A DNA stretch of 64,000 nucleotides from Megalobrama amblycephala. Its lineage: Eukaryota > Chordata > Actinopteri > Cypriniformes > Xenocyprididae. Where the stretch lies: positions 3,626,672 to 3,690,671 of the forward strand of contig NC_063063.1 in the NCBI RefSeq assembly GCF_018812025.1, in the 5' to 3' direction. The notes below the pieces were generated by a model that ran no database searches, was not told where the DNA came from, and worked only from the letters and a program-made list of their open reading frames with translations. Positions 46,301 to 58,317 of the stretch are shown here, one piece after another. Position numbers and translations under genes: made by a program. How positions within the stretch are numbered: position 1 is the stretch's first letter; the number at the start of each line of letters is the position of its first letter.

Positions 46301-49300
46301 CTGAACCTCTTCAAGTATCTGATTACTGTAGTGTCCTCCTCCATTCTGCTCTATCATTGTGTCAATCTTCTGTAGTAGATCATTCACCTGCTCTCTGTTA
46401 TTCAGATCTCTATTGTTGAAGATGTGATATCTGCCTCCACACTGACCAACTAGATCTCTCAATCTACTGTTACACTCAATGATTCTCTCTACTGTCTCAT
46501 CTTCTAACATGTCCCCATGAGTGAAGAGAATGATGGAGTAATTTAACACCTCCTCACCAAACATCATCTCAATCATCTGAGGAATCTGCTGCTCTTGTTC
46601 AGTGAATCTCATATTCACAGGAAACACAATGAGAAAAGTGTGAGGTCCAGGACTGGATATATAAACACTTCTTGCAATCTCTGTCATTAACTCTTCAGGT
46701 TTCATCTTTGTGTCAAAGTATCCAGGAGTATCAACTACAGACACAGATCTGCCTGAAACAGTGCCGTGAGCTTCTGAACATTCACGGGTTATTGAACTAG
46801 TTCTCATCACTGTTATAAACACTTTCTGTCCCAGTATTGTGTTTCCAGATGCACTCTTCCCAACTCCAGTTTTACCAAGAAGAACAATCCGTCTGGATGG
46901 GAGACTGGCAGCAGGAATATCACACAGTTGTATTTTTGACCCTGTATGGAAAAACAAAACAGATCACACAAACACTTATTTTACCTTGAAATGTACACAC
47001 TGAACACACTATGGTACATAAAACTAATTATACCTTTAAGCATACAGGAAGTTATTTTAGTTTAGAAACATGTTTTGAGTCCCATCAGCTGAACTAATTT
47101 TGCTCCAAACAGGCAAAATTGAAACAAACAGAAAACACAAACCAAGAATAACAGTTTCATTATTGACAAAGCAAAAATCACATAGTAACAATTTCACATT
47201 CATTCAAATAATGGAAACAGATTATAAATTGGCACCATATCTAACAAAAATGAAAGACTAAAAACAAATTCCCTGACAAAGTACGCTTTTTTGGTCTGGA
47301 TGAACCAAGCAAACTGAACTACATGTGTGAACCCAAACACAAACCTCTCAGAGCTGCATGTAGCAGATGATTGTAAAGTCAGAATCAGAGCAGAACTAAT
47401 TCAGCAGCACTGAAAACAATCATAGTTAATGTAAATATGATCTTTAAAGAAATTCTCTTTTCTACTCACGGTTTGTTGGACTTTGCTGTTTCTGTTTCTC
47501 CCATTCCTCTTTCATCTCTCTCTCTTTCTCTTTTATTCCTGTTTTATATCGTTCTTCTTTCTCTTTAAACTCTTCTTCTCTTCTCTTTCTCTCTTTGTCA
47601 TGATTCTGTCGTTCTTCCTCCATCGTCATCTTCAATCTCTCTTTCTCTTCTTCATGTTTCTTCATCAGTTCTTCTGTTTCTCTGTTCAGTTTCTCCATCA
47701 GGATCTTCATCTTTTCTTCTTCTTCTTTATGTTTAGATTGAAGATCTTTTTTCTCTCTTTCCATTCTCTCTCTTTCTTCTTTCAGTCTCTGGTTAAATTC
47801 ACCATAAACTCTGTTCTTTCTCTCTTCTTTTCTCATCCTCTTCTTCTCTTCTCATCTTTCCCTCTAGTTTCTGTTTCTCCCATTCCTCTCGTTCTCTCTT
47901 CATCTCCTCATGGATCTTTTCCTCACTCTCTTCTTTCTCTTTTATTCCTCTTCTATATCGTTCTTCTCTCGTCTCCTTTTCTCGCCTCATTTCCTCTATT
48001 TCTTGATTAAATCTCTCTCGTTCTCGTCTCATCTCATCTCGTATCTCTCTCTGATGTTTCTCTTGTTCTCTTATTTCTCTTTTGAGTTCTTCTTCTCTTC
48101 TTTTTCTCTCTTTGTCATGATTCTGTCGTTCTTCCTCCATCATTATCTTCATTCTCTCTTTCTCTTCTTCTAATTTCTTCATCTCCTCTTCTCTTTCTCT
48201 GACTCTGTCCATCAGGATCTTCATCTGTTGTTCTTGTTTCTCTCTCTCCATCTCTCTGAACATCTTACATGAGTAGAAACTCCCTCCGTTCGCTGTCACC
48301 ATGTTGTCTATCTTCTCCAGTAGATCAGACACCTGTGTTCGGTCTCCAGTCTGATTATTATTGAACACATGGAATCTGTTTCCACACGCTTCAATCAGAT
48401 TCATCAAAGGAGATCCAGGTTTTCCCAAACACTGTTCAATGGTTTTGTTCTTCAGATCGTCTCCTCTGGTGAAAAGCACCATGGTGAACTTTAGAGATTT
48501 CTCTCCAAACGTCTCTTGGATGATCTTCACTGATGTTTCCTCATGTTTAGTGAATCGTCCCAGAGGAATCAGTAGAAACACATGTGGTCCAGGCAGGATC
48601 ATGGAGATGCAGTGTTTGATTTCTCTCTGGATCTCCTCATTACTCAGTTCAGTGTCAAACATTCCTGGAGTGTCGATCACAGTAACCTGTCGGCCGTTGA
48701 TTTCAGATGTTTCTCTCCGACTCTCTTTAGTTACTGACTCAAAAGATGCTTGTGCCTTAAACGCGTCTCTTCCTAAGATTGTGTTTCCAGTTGCACTTTT
48801 CCCAACTCCAGTTTTTCCCAGCAGCACAATCCTCACTTCACCTGTGTTTTCTTGTGAACCTTAAATTTTTAAAGATTAAAAAAGCATTTACAACAGAACA
48901 AACAATACTGAAATTTATCAACATGGCACTGGGGTAAGCTGTTCCACTGTTCGTCAATTTTGTTATTTTGATATTTTATTTTGTTTCATTTTTTTTTTTT
49001 TATACCTGTACCAATTCAAACTCTGAAGTGCTGTGTGTCAGTTTCCTTTAGCATAGCAAAAATAGCTTAAAGGATTAATTCACTTCAGAATTAAAATTTC
49101 CTGATAATTTACTCACCCCCATGTCATCAAGATGTTTTTGTCTTTCTTTCTTCAGTCGCAAAGAAATTTTGATTTTTGAGGAAACCAATTTAGGATTTTT
49201 CTCCATATAATGGACTTTAACGGCTATCAAAGAGTTTTAGGTCCAAATTGCAATTTCAGTGCAGCTTCAAAGGGCTCTACATGATCCCAGACAAGGAATA

Positions 49301-51884
49301 AGAGTCTTATCTAGCAAAACAATCAATAATTATATTTAAAAAAAATCATATCAATTGATTTTAACTGGAAAAGAAAATGTATGCTGGTGCTCCTGTTTAT
49401 CTGTAAGATTATAAAATTATAGTGAAACTTTAAGCCTCAATGCTCAAGTTGTTTGCGATTGAAAAAAATGATCGGTTTGAATATTCTAATAATCCTGTGG
49501 AACAGCAACCTTGTTTTTAGTACAATCGGAATGTTTATGTTCTGAATTTTAAAATTTTAAATTTGTTAACTTTAGAATGTTGAATATTGCAGTTCTAAAT
49601 TCCACCTTTAACTGTTTAAAACACAAATGTATAAACAATGCTACACAATAAAGCTCCTCTGTATAAATTATATATATTTTTTTGTAATTTTTCTAGTTAC
49701 ATAATTTTAGACTCAAACTGATTTTCTGGTCATTACCTTGAGTCAGTAAATGTGTCTCCAGTGAATGAATTTCCTTTATCTCTTCATATTTCATCAGTTT
49801 TTTCATCTGCATCTCCAGAAATGTCTCTGTGGAGAAAAACTCTCCTCTGTTTTCTTGCAGCATCTTCTCAATGTTCTTCATCAATGTGGACACTTGTGTG
49901 TTGGGACCAAAGAAATGATGTCGACCTCCAAATCTCTCAATGACAGACTGTGTTTCTTCATTGAGTTCTGCTGTCTGATGCTCTGAACTCTGCATTATGA
50001 GGATCATCATATGTTTGTTGATTCTGGAGCTGAAGATCCTCTGGATCTCCTCCATTTCTGCTTTGTCTTCATTATTTAGAGGAGCATCAGGAATAATGAG
50101 GAGGAAAACATGAACTCCAGGATCACAGAGAGACACACAGTGGAGAGTCTGACGCATCACTTGCTCCTCTGAGAGACGAGTGTTGAACAGAGCTGGAAGC
50201 TCCACCAGACTGATCTGACATCCATGAAGCTCCACGTCTCTCAGGATCAGCTCTGATATGGAGGATTTCAATGTCCCGCCACTTCCACACACAACCAGAT
50301 TCATCTTCACACACTCTGAAAATGACAGTAGAAGAAGAACATTTAAAAACTGTTAATTTATCACTAGAAACATCAAATATCGTTACACTCACGTCTTTCT
50401 GTGGCTTGTTGCTTCATTGTGAAATACTGTGAACCTTCTGCACAATCCAGGTGTTGTCCATCATTCATTTTCACAATGTCCTCAAACATCTGCAGAAGAT
50501 CATCAGGAGAGCTGCTTCTCTGAAGACTGAAGTGTCTGTTGAAGCATTTCTGAATGATCTTCTGTAGGATGTCATTGGTTTCAGTGGGCTCTTGTGTGGT
50601 GAGCACCATGGTGTGTTGATAAACCCTCTCAGACAAAGAGTCCAGCACCTTCTCCACACACTCCTGATCTTCTGCTGAACACTGATCATGTTTGAGGAGC
50701 AGAACGATCACATGAGGTCCTGGATCAGACAGATACACACACTCTCTCACTGTCTGTGTGATCTGATGATCTGAGATGTTTGTCTGGAGCAGCTGAGGAC
50801 TGTTGATGACCATCACGTGTCTGTCCTTCAGTCTTCCTCCGACTCTCTCAACAACATCTGGAGGAGCTTTACTGTCAAACGCTGATCGTCCCAACAGGAA
50901 GTTTCCCACTCCAATGTTTTCTGACACACTCTTCCCCAGAAGAACGATCCTCAGACCACTCACTGAAACACACAACACATTTAAATTGTGACACCAAGAT
51001 CTTTTTAATGCATCAGCATCATCAACATAAACTAAAACACATTAGCTTCTTTCAGAATTTGAATTTAAAATTTTGTTTTGAAGTGAGTAAAACTGGCAGT
51101 AATCTTACTGTAGGGTGGATTCTCTTTGCTTTTTCTTCTCCTGCGAGAGGAACCACGAACAACAACTGCAGGAACAAAAACACTTACATTTGACACTTCA
51201 ATATGACAAAAAGGAAACAGGTCAAAAAATAAGATTAAATGTATTGATTCTCTAAAAATGTTACTGCAGTACACATGAACATATTAAGGTACAGCAGCTC
51301 AAACGAAGACAAAGCACATAAAAAGTGTTATTTAATAAACATTTTTATTAAATAACCCATAATCCAACAAGTGTTTCTCCCTCTCTGTTTCTTCTCAAAC
51401 TCTTCTTTTATATGAAAACATGATAAAGCTGCAGCTCAGAACTAATAACTACATTTGACAAAATGAAAAAGCAGAGGATATATGAATATAAATGTGATTC
51501 ACACTCATTTCCTCCTCATCATCTGTCTTTATTTATATCAGTGATGGAGTGAATTAGCTCATTCATTTGTGTGGTGCTCATTAAGTACAACTAAATTAGA
51601 AACAATGATTATCTCTTTTATTGTAAATTAAGTATTTGATGTGGGTTATTCTGAAGATTTTATCATACTTCATGTATGAATAATTTTTCCTCAACACATT
51701 CTGCTACTCTGTTTAATGTAACCAGTTATTGTGTCTATATGATGAGCTGTTTGAACTGAACCCAGCAGCCTCCCGTAGTTTTCTGATCGTGACCAGACAT
51801 GACTTTTATTCAGACATGTTTATTCAACTATTAATATCATTCATAGATCTATAATCTCTGACCTCTGCTCTCTCTGCTGGACAT
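46271..51884 (-). CDS. GIMAP8-like gene with four AIG1 GTPase domains, frameshift in exon 5
   Basis: Six exons fit by phase: 51863-51884 (MSSRESR), 51109-51165 (SSRRRRKSKENPPY), 50393-50962 (domain 1), 49737-50315 (domain 2), 47470-48859 (domain 3 plus coiled coil) and 46271-46941 (domain 4). Domains 3 and 4 have intact G1 (GKTGVGKSATGN, GKTGVGKSASGN), DTPG and a GD motif. Domain 1 has GKSVSENIGVGN and INSPQ, and domain 2 has GSGGTLKSS and ELPALF, so both have probably lost GTP binding. All four keep the AIG1 PGPH/PGVH box. Exon 5 continues as a long Glu/Lys/Arg coiled coil. One extra base (or two missing) near 47800-47836 creates a stop at 47799, after which the other frame continues to a proper donor in the right phase. 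Mammalian GIMAP8 has three domains. The product is either about 1095 residues, if the shift is an error, or about 763. Confidence 0.85.
47470..48859 (-). CDS. Canonical AIG1 domain 3 and coiled coil of the tetra-domain GIMAP gene, frameshifted
   Basis: The acceptor before GSQENTGEVRIVLLGKTG opens a complete AIG1 domain (GVGKSATGNTILGRDAF, DTPGMFD, ISMILPGPHVFLL, FTRGDDL, GNRFHVFNN). It is followed by about 250 residues of near-pure Glu/Lys/Arg coiled coil with repeated EEERQNHDKERKRREEE units. The exon length (1390) is one base too long to reach the next exon in frame. The break lies where a purine-only tract repeats, at 47799-47836. Confidence 0.85.
49067..49400 (+). repeat. One-armed TTAA-type MITE in a GIMAP intron
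   Basis: It starts TTAAAGGATTAATTCACTTC and continues with TTTACTCACCCCCATGTCATC and a TTTCTTTCTTCAGT segment shared with the copy at 57664. No right end is seen, so it is probably truncated. Confidence 0.65.
49737..50962 (-). CDS. Degenerate AIG1 domains 1 and 2 of the tetra-domain GIMAP gene
   Basis: Exons 50393-50962 and 49737-50315 each encode one whole AIG1 fold, joined through a phase-1 intron. In domain 1 the P-loop GxxxxGKS is replaced by GKSVSENIGVG and G3 by VINSPQ. In domain 2 the P-loop reads GSGGTLKSS (Leu for Gly) and G3 reads VELPALF. The conserved boxes YLSDPGPHVIVLLLK and SLCDPGVHVFLLI remain. The frames are fully open, so loss of GTP-binding residues is not random decay. 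A scaffold or regulatory dimerisation role is inference. Confidence 0.85.
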
Positions 51885-53179
51885 GATGATATTGTGTTCT
51901 TTCTTCAGTCTTCAGTCCATCATCTTCTCTGACTCCTGACGTCTGTCTCTTCATCATCACCCTGTCAGAGATTACACTCATTTTACTTCATCAGTAATAA
52001 GATTCTTACCATACTACAGGCACAATATTTAATATTGATAATATAAATATTATCAATTATTACCTATTAATTTTACATTGCTTATAATGAAAAATGTTAA
52101 TATTAGATTTATGTTCATATGTTAATGATTGTTTTTCTGTGAATCTGAGCATAAACATTGATATTGTCAAAGATATCTTATAACTTAACAACTGTTTTGA
52201 TGACAAAACGAGCCACTTGAGAAATTTGTTAAACAATACCACCGCGGTAAAGTTGGTTTTATATTCGCACATTCGGGCTTCCGCTTTCAATAACTTTCTA
52301 ATTATATGTGCAAGAAGGTTAATGTTTGCAAATTATAATCAGCGACATTTATGACAACCAACTACATTTTTCAAAATTGATTAAAATGGGCAAGTATTGT
52401 TGTAATGCTATACTTACCTGCGAATGTCCACCGAATGTCCACCATAGTGTGGTAATCAAGATAGGGACCGTCTAAAAAGTTGTAATTTGTTTTCATTGTG
52501 TCAAAACAGACAACTACATTTTAGCCAATTACAGATGTATCACCAAATATCACTCACATTATGCCTTCTAATGCTATAGATTTTCCTTTAGCAAAAACAA
52601 AACTCTTTATAATGATGGGGTTTGAAAACATTTCTAGGAAATAAAATAGAACGAACATGTACATGAACTGTAATTTGTTAACAATCCAGACAAGTGGAAA
52701 ATCACGTGTAATCCCCTGAACATAGTTAATCTCTTCATTTTATCAACAGTTTTCTTTTTTTTTTTTTTTTGGCTCAAAATGAATGAGAACTGTGTTGCTG
52801 TGTTGGTTTTAACAATGACATATGATTCATTAGGTTTTGAAAGCATGGGCCGACTGCTCCAAAGCAACTTGGTACATCTTATCTGGACCCTACAGAACAT
52901 ACTACAGCCCATGTCTTGTTCCCCTCTGTTATTTTTAAGTGTGATAAAGACTTAACAGTGTAACAGGTGTTGAATTAAAAGAATGGCTTAACTATCTTTT
53001 ATGTTTTCCTGTTGTCATCTTTGTTTAACATTTAAACTCTCACAATATCACAATTTATGTGTATAGATTGATGCTGACAAGTGTGTAGAAATATTACTGT
53101 CCATGGTACTGAATCCATAAGAATATTGACAAGTACTAAAAAAGCATGACAGAAAATAGGATGATTATTTTAGGTGAAC
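51885..53179. other. Upstream flank of the tetra-domain GIMAP gene, no gene seen
   Basis: It is AT-rich sequence with a poly-T/poly-A tract near 52755. No family-level coding signal was found. The first few hundred bases should include the GIMAP promoter, but no convincing TATA box or motif cluster could be placed. Confidence 0.45.
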
Positions 53180-54545
53180 ACCTCAAAAACTAGTGTCAAA
53201 ACGTTCTTCAATGTGGTTTATAAAGAGTTTGTGCCTCACATATAAAATTTCTACCATCACTGTCTTCTTTATTGACACACCTTCAAGCTCAATAGCTTTT
53301 GAAAGGAGAATCCCAGTGCTCCCCTACTAGTTGCAAAATGTTTTTTTTTATGCTAAAGAACATACTACAAGTCTTAAATGTATAATTATTTACTCTAGAT
53401 GTTAAATTTCCACCAATCAGTCTATTCTATGGTTTTCTTCATTGACACACTTTCCTGTTCTATAGTTTTTGAAAGGAGGGTCACACTGTTACAAAATAAG
53501 TTTTAAAATACTTATCTGACCCCAAAGAACATACTACAAGTCTTAAATGTACAAGAATGTACTGCAAAAGTTCAATTTCCACCATCACTGTAGTCTATGG
53601 GTTTCTTCATTGACACACTTTCCTGTTCAATAGTTTTTAAAAGGAGAGTCACACCGTTACAACACAATGTTTACAATAATTATCTGACCCTAAAAAACAT
53701 ACTACAAGTCTTAAATGTGGAAGAATTTACTCAAGAAGTTCAATTTACACAAATCAGTCTATTCTATGGGTTTCTTCATTGACACACTTTCCTGTTCTAT
53801 AGTTTTTGAAAGGAGGGTCACACTGTTACAAAATAAGTTTTAAAATACTTATCTGACCCCAAAGAACATACTACAAGTCTTAAATGTACAAGAATGTACT
53901 GCAAAAGTTCAATTTCCACCATCACTGTAGTCTATGGGTTTCTTCATTGACACACTTTCCTGTTCAATAGTTTTTAAAAGGAGAGTCACACCGTTACAAC
54001 ACAATGTTTACAATAATTATCTGACCCTAAAAAACATACTACAAGTCTTAAATGTGGAAGAATTTACTCAAGAAGTTCAATTTACACAAATCAGTCTATT
54101 CTATGGGTTTCTTCATTGACGCACTTTCCTGTTCTATAGTTTTTGAAAGGAGGGTCACACTGTTACAAAATAAGTTTTAAAATACTTATCTGACCCCAAA
54201 GAACATACTACAAGTCTTAAATGTGGAAGAATTTACTCAAGAAGTTCAGTTTACACCAATCAGTCTATTCTATGGGTTTTTTCATTGACACACCTTCAAG
54301 CTCAATAGCTTTTAAATGGAGTGTCATACCATTACAAAATAAGTTTTAAAATAATTATCTGACCCTAAAGAACATACTACAAGTCTTAAATGGTCAATTT
54401 CTACCATCACTGTATTATATGGGTTTCCTTACATTTTCCGGTTCAGTAGCTTTTGAATGGAGGGTCACACCGCTTTAAAAGAAGTTGTAAAATAATTATT
54501 TGACACTAAAGAACATACTACAAGTCTTAAATGTACAATTGTTTG
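53180..54545 (+). repeat. Satellite array, about 169-bp unit with 337-bp higher-order period
   Basis: The phrase TTCTTCATTGACACACTTTC or close variants recurs near 53268, 53438, 53602, 53771, 53939, 54108 and 54279, with a weaker copy near 54425. This gives about eight units of about 169 bases. Units two apart are nearly identical (for example 53597-53782 and 53934-54119), so the array expanded in pairs. The edge units are the most diverged. Confidence 0.92.
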
Positions 54546-55273
54546 GTCCAGATGTATCACTGCCTCTATGGGTTTTAATCCATGTTTCTAGAAATCCATA
54601 AAAACAGAAGTGTTAATTTAACTCCTAAAGAGTTGAATTTGACTCCGTTTCAGATAACATTTGGCCCCACTCGAAATCAGTGTAAAATTTACTCTTTGGT
54701 CAGTGTCAAGTTTTTAGAGTTAATTCTACTCAATATTGTGTAAAAAATAGCAATGAAATGTGTAAAAGTATTTAACACTGTAGTTTAATCACACTGTTAA
54801 TAGTAATATAATTACACAGTAAAAAGTTAATTTATCTACAATTTTACTTTTAAAAAAGACAAAGTGTAATATTTACTTTTCATTTCTCTACAGTGTTTTT
54901 TTTTTAAACAAATATATAAATCATAAGATGCAGTGTTACTGAATTATAAAACTATCAACTACTATCCAAATAAAAACAAGCACAATAACACTAGATTACA
55001 GAATTCACAATTTATTGTAAAAAATAAAGCATTTCAATGTCATTGAATTTACACTGCAAACCCATTGCCTTGTCTCTGACCAAAACATGTATAACATCAT
55101 AAAAATGTTTACCAGAGAAAGCAATATGGCACAACAAGTAGAGTGTCATTCCCTCCATATGACATTTCTATGTCAAAAGGCCTAGGGTGATGCAGGTTGT
55201 CGACATGAAAAAAAAAAAAAAAATCTTGCTTTAGCCCAATTAACCTTCATAACCTGAATGCTACTGTACACAA

Positions 55274-57412
55274 TTAACAATTAAATGTTTTGAAATATAC
55301 ACATAAATCTTGAGATAACATGGATGAGAATATAATGTTTATTATTTGAAGTAGTAAAAGAAGCAGGCCCCAGTGTTGGTCAGTAGAACTTACTAAATCT
55401 CCAAAGATAAGATGAACATTCCGAAGTAAGCACCAGGACTGAACTGCATTCAGTCCCAGATCATTAGATCCTTCACCTAAATTAACAGCTGTTGGGAACC
55501 TGCAACAGTACCTTGCACTGAAAGACTCCACCAGACCAAACAAACTATGCAAACCCAAATTATCCCCAGTAACCTGTACTACAGTGCCGCAAACATAACC
55601 ATTGTATAATGGAATCTCAATACCATCACTCTCTAACACTTTAATGTCTCAAACAATGGGAGCAAAAATTTCACTAAAACCATACCGTTTAACATCTTGG
55701 GAATAAAATAAGTTGCACAGGTGTATGTTAGCCAAGAAAGAATTCCATTTTGGAGAGAAGTTTCTTAAAGTAAAATTTACTCCACCCAATTTATGAATAC
55801 CTCACTTAGGACCAAGAGGGTTGGCGACCTCAAAGTCATCATAGAACATTTGGATCTGTATTGTCTGCTTCTCAGTTGAGAACAGGGGGAAAAAGATCCA
55901 TCACAAATATCTCTCTGTCTAGAGTCGCTGGTAGCGGAGCTTTGCAACATTTCTGGAACATACTGACTTTTAAATATTGACTGCAGTGTAGATAAAATTG
56001 GAATATACATGAATTTACCTGATCATATGTTCCAGTCTTTTTATTTCGTCTTGTGTCAAATCTTGAACCAATCACACATTCAACTATTTCTACTATTTCC
56101 CAATTGTCAGTCTTAAATTTGATTGCTTGTATTCTGAATTTAGAATTGTGAAAGGATTCTCTAACCCCTCAAAACACACCTCAACTTTCTTGCACGTTTC
56201 CGTTTCTCTTTCATTACTAAATACATGCTTTATCACTGTCACTTTAGCATGCTGATGGATATCTTGAACAATCTCTTCCATGGAAATCACTACAGAGTTC
56301 AGTGTACTTTGACCAACACCTGCTGCCTTTAGATCAGAAATTACAGCTGAACAACTATTTACAATGTATGGCGAAGATAACTGTGACTCAGCCTCTAAAT
56401 AATTAGAAAAATTCTCAAATTTCTATACATCCAAATTATTGTTGATATGCAATTCATTTTTACAGGAGCTCATTGCTTCTACCTTAAAGTTAAATTCTAA
56501 CAGTGTTTGTAAATGAACTGCCCAAATTATTACATTATTTGTGTAAGGGTGGGACTCCTACAGCGGTTCAGACTGTAAGGTTTGCCGGGCGACTAAAGAA
56601 ACTTTATCAGTAAGATGTTAGAAAACTGTACATTTCTTGTCTATTACCACCCACTGCAACTTATACCAACGACGGAAATAAGCGCAGTTACAATAGCAAA
56701 ATATGTGGGAGAGCGTTGCTATAGTGTGACAATATTGTATTGCAATAGGGAGCACATTATTGCGAGAGTGCCCGAGATCCAAGGAAGAAGAGCATAGAAA
56801 AAAGCAGAGCCTAGAAAAAGAGCCAGAGCGACAGTCACAATATTCTTTTATCCCTTCCTTGACCATGTGACTGAAACCTAGATGTGAGACATTCAAACTG
56901 ACCAATCAGAAGATTAAAACTTCCCCCCACTGTACTAAAGGTGTGACCATTTGTAGACCCCCGATGTAGACACATCTTGGCCTCCAGGCCTTGATCACTA
57001 TCAACACCTTTGAGCCTTCCAAATGGCAAGAGAGAGGAGGTTGAAACAGTAAAGCAAATGTCTATGTTCATTTTAAAATATCTTTGGATATTTTCAATTC
57101 TTACATTTTCTAACTGCATTCTTCTTAAATAGTAATTTTGACATGCATTCTCTGTAAAGCTGCTTTGAAACGATATGTATTGTGAAAAGCGCTATACAAA
57201 TAAATGTGAATTTAATAAAATATTCAGTTGACTCTTCAACATGAGAAACATTACTTGTGTTGACGGTAATTTGAGGATATGAAAGAACATATTCTACAGG
57301 ATAATATTCTACAGAATCAACTAAACTGCTTCCATGGCACTTAAGATGCTTTCTTAAACCAGAAAAACCAAGAACGTGAGCATCCTTCTTGACCACACTT
57401 CAGAAAAAGAGT
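55274..57412 (-). pseudogene. C2H2-finger/transposase-like gene, degenerate
   Basis: The 5' part contains a C2H2 finger split by a frameshift: CGQEGC in one frame, GFSGLRKHLKCH in the next. Then come MEEIVQDIHQHA (about 56290-56093), GSRFDTRRNKKTGTYDQVNS (about 56068), DREIFVMDLF, and the conserved core GTVVQVTGDNLGLHSLFGLV with FSARYCCRF and LLLLLQIINIIFS (55639-55274). From memory this resembles a widespread fish protein family with N-terminal zinc fingers and a tnp2-like transposase core. Stops and missing exons show it is dead. Confidence 0.55.
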
Positions 57413-57663
57413 CCTGCCTGTACATAGCATGCTGGTCAACCACAATGAAGTAGGACTGAATGGTGCTCTGTGTGTATCCCTGGGCAAGAAGGTAGGGCTG
57501 ACTGCTTTGGGTGATGTTGTCTAGATGCTGCTGCACACTGGTTCCAACCTACAACAAAACACATTCAACAGAATTGTTTTGGTGACCAACTTCTGACAAT
57601 AGATCAGATCACCTCCAACTGTGCACAAGATTGAGGTGATGGAAGATATATTTTAAACAACTG

Positions 57664-58317
57664 TTAAAGAATTAGTTCACTTTGAAAAATGTTTTTGCTG
57701 ATAATTTACTCACCCCCATGTCATCCAAGATTCATGTCTTTCTTTCTTCAGTTGAAAATAAATTAAACATTCCAGGATTTTTCTCCAAATAATGAACTTC
57801 CATGGCGACCAATGGTTTAAGGGTTCAAATGAAGGGTCAAATGTCTGTCTCAATGTAGCTTCAAAGACTCGACAATCCCCGCAGAGAAATAAGGGTCTTG
57901 TATAGAGAAACGATCGGCTGTTTTCAAAATAAAAATAATATACTTTTTAACCACAATTGGACCTTTCCGACATCATGACGTAATGCCTGGCGCATCTTGA
58001 GAATCTACAACACGTGCAATTGTGGTATTTTTATTTTGAAAACGACTGATTGTTTTGCTAGATAAGAACCTTATTTCACTGCTGGGATCATATTGAGACT
58101 TTGAAGCCACATTGAGACAGACTTTGAACACTCATTTGAACCCTCAAACCATTGGTCACCATTGAAGTCCATTACATGGAGAAAAATCCTTGAATGTTTT
58201 CCTCAAAAACCTTAATTTATTTTCGACTGAATAAAGAAAGACATGGAACTCTTGGATGACATGGGGGTTAGTAAATAATCAGCAAAAAAAAAAATTATAA
58301 GTGAACTAACCCTTTAA
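57664..58317. mobile_element. Complete TTAA-type MITE inside the transposon gene
   Basis: TTAA occurs at 57664-57667 and 58314-58317. The inverted ends are AGAATTAGTTCACTT and AGGGTTAGTTCACTT. The arms are partly inverted copies of each other, for example CACCCCCATGTCATCCAAGA on the left against the complement of TTGGATGACATGGGGGTTAG on the right. It is non-coding. Confidence 0.85.

Noticed and set aside
47483..48173. Phe/Leu/Ser-rich plus-strand frames that look like membrane proteins
   Set aside because: They are antisense shadows of the Glu/Lys/Arg coiled coil in the GIMAP exon.
53597..54119. Two identical 61-residue open frames
   Set aside because: They are the same satellite unit read twice, 337 bases apart. 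There is no start context or family similarity.
53180..54545. CRISPR-like repeat/spacer pattern
   Set aside because: The whole unit of about 169 bases is repeated, with no unique spacers, and the genome is eukaryotic. It is a satellite.
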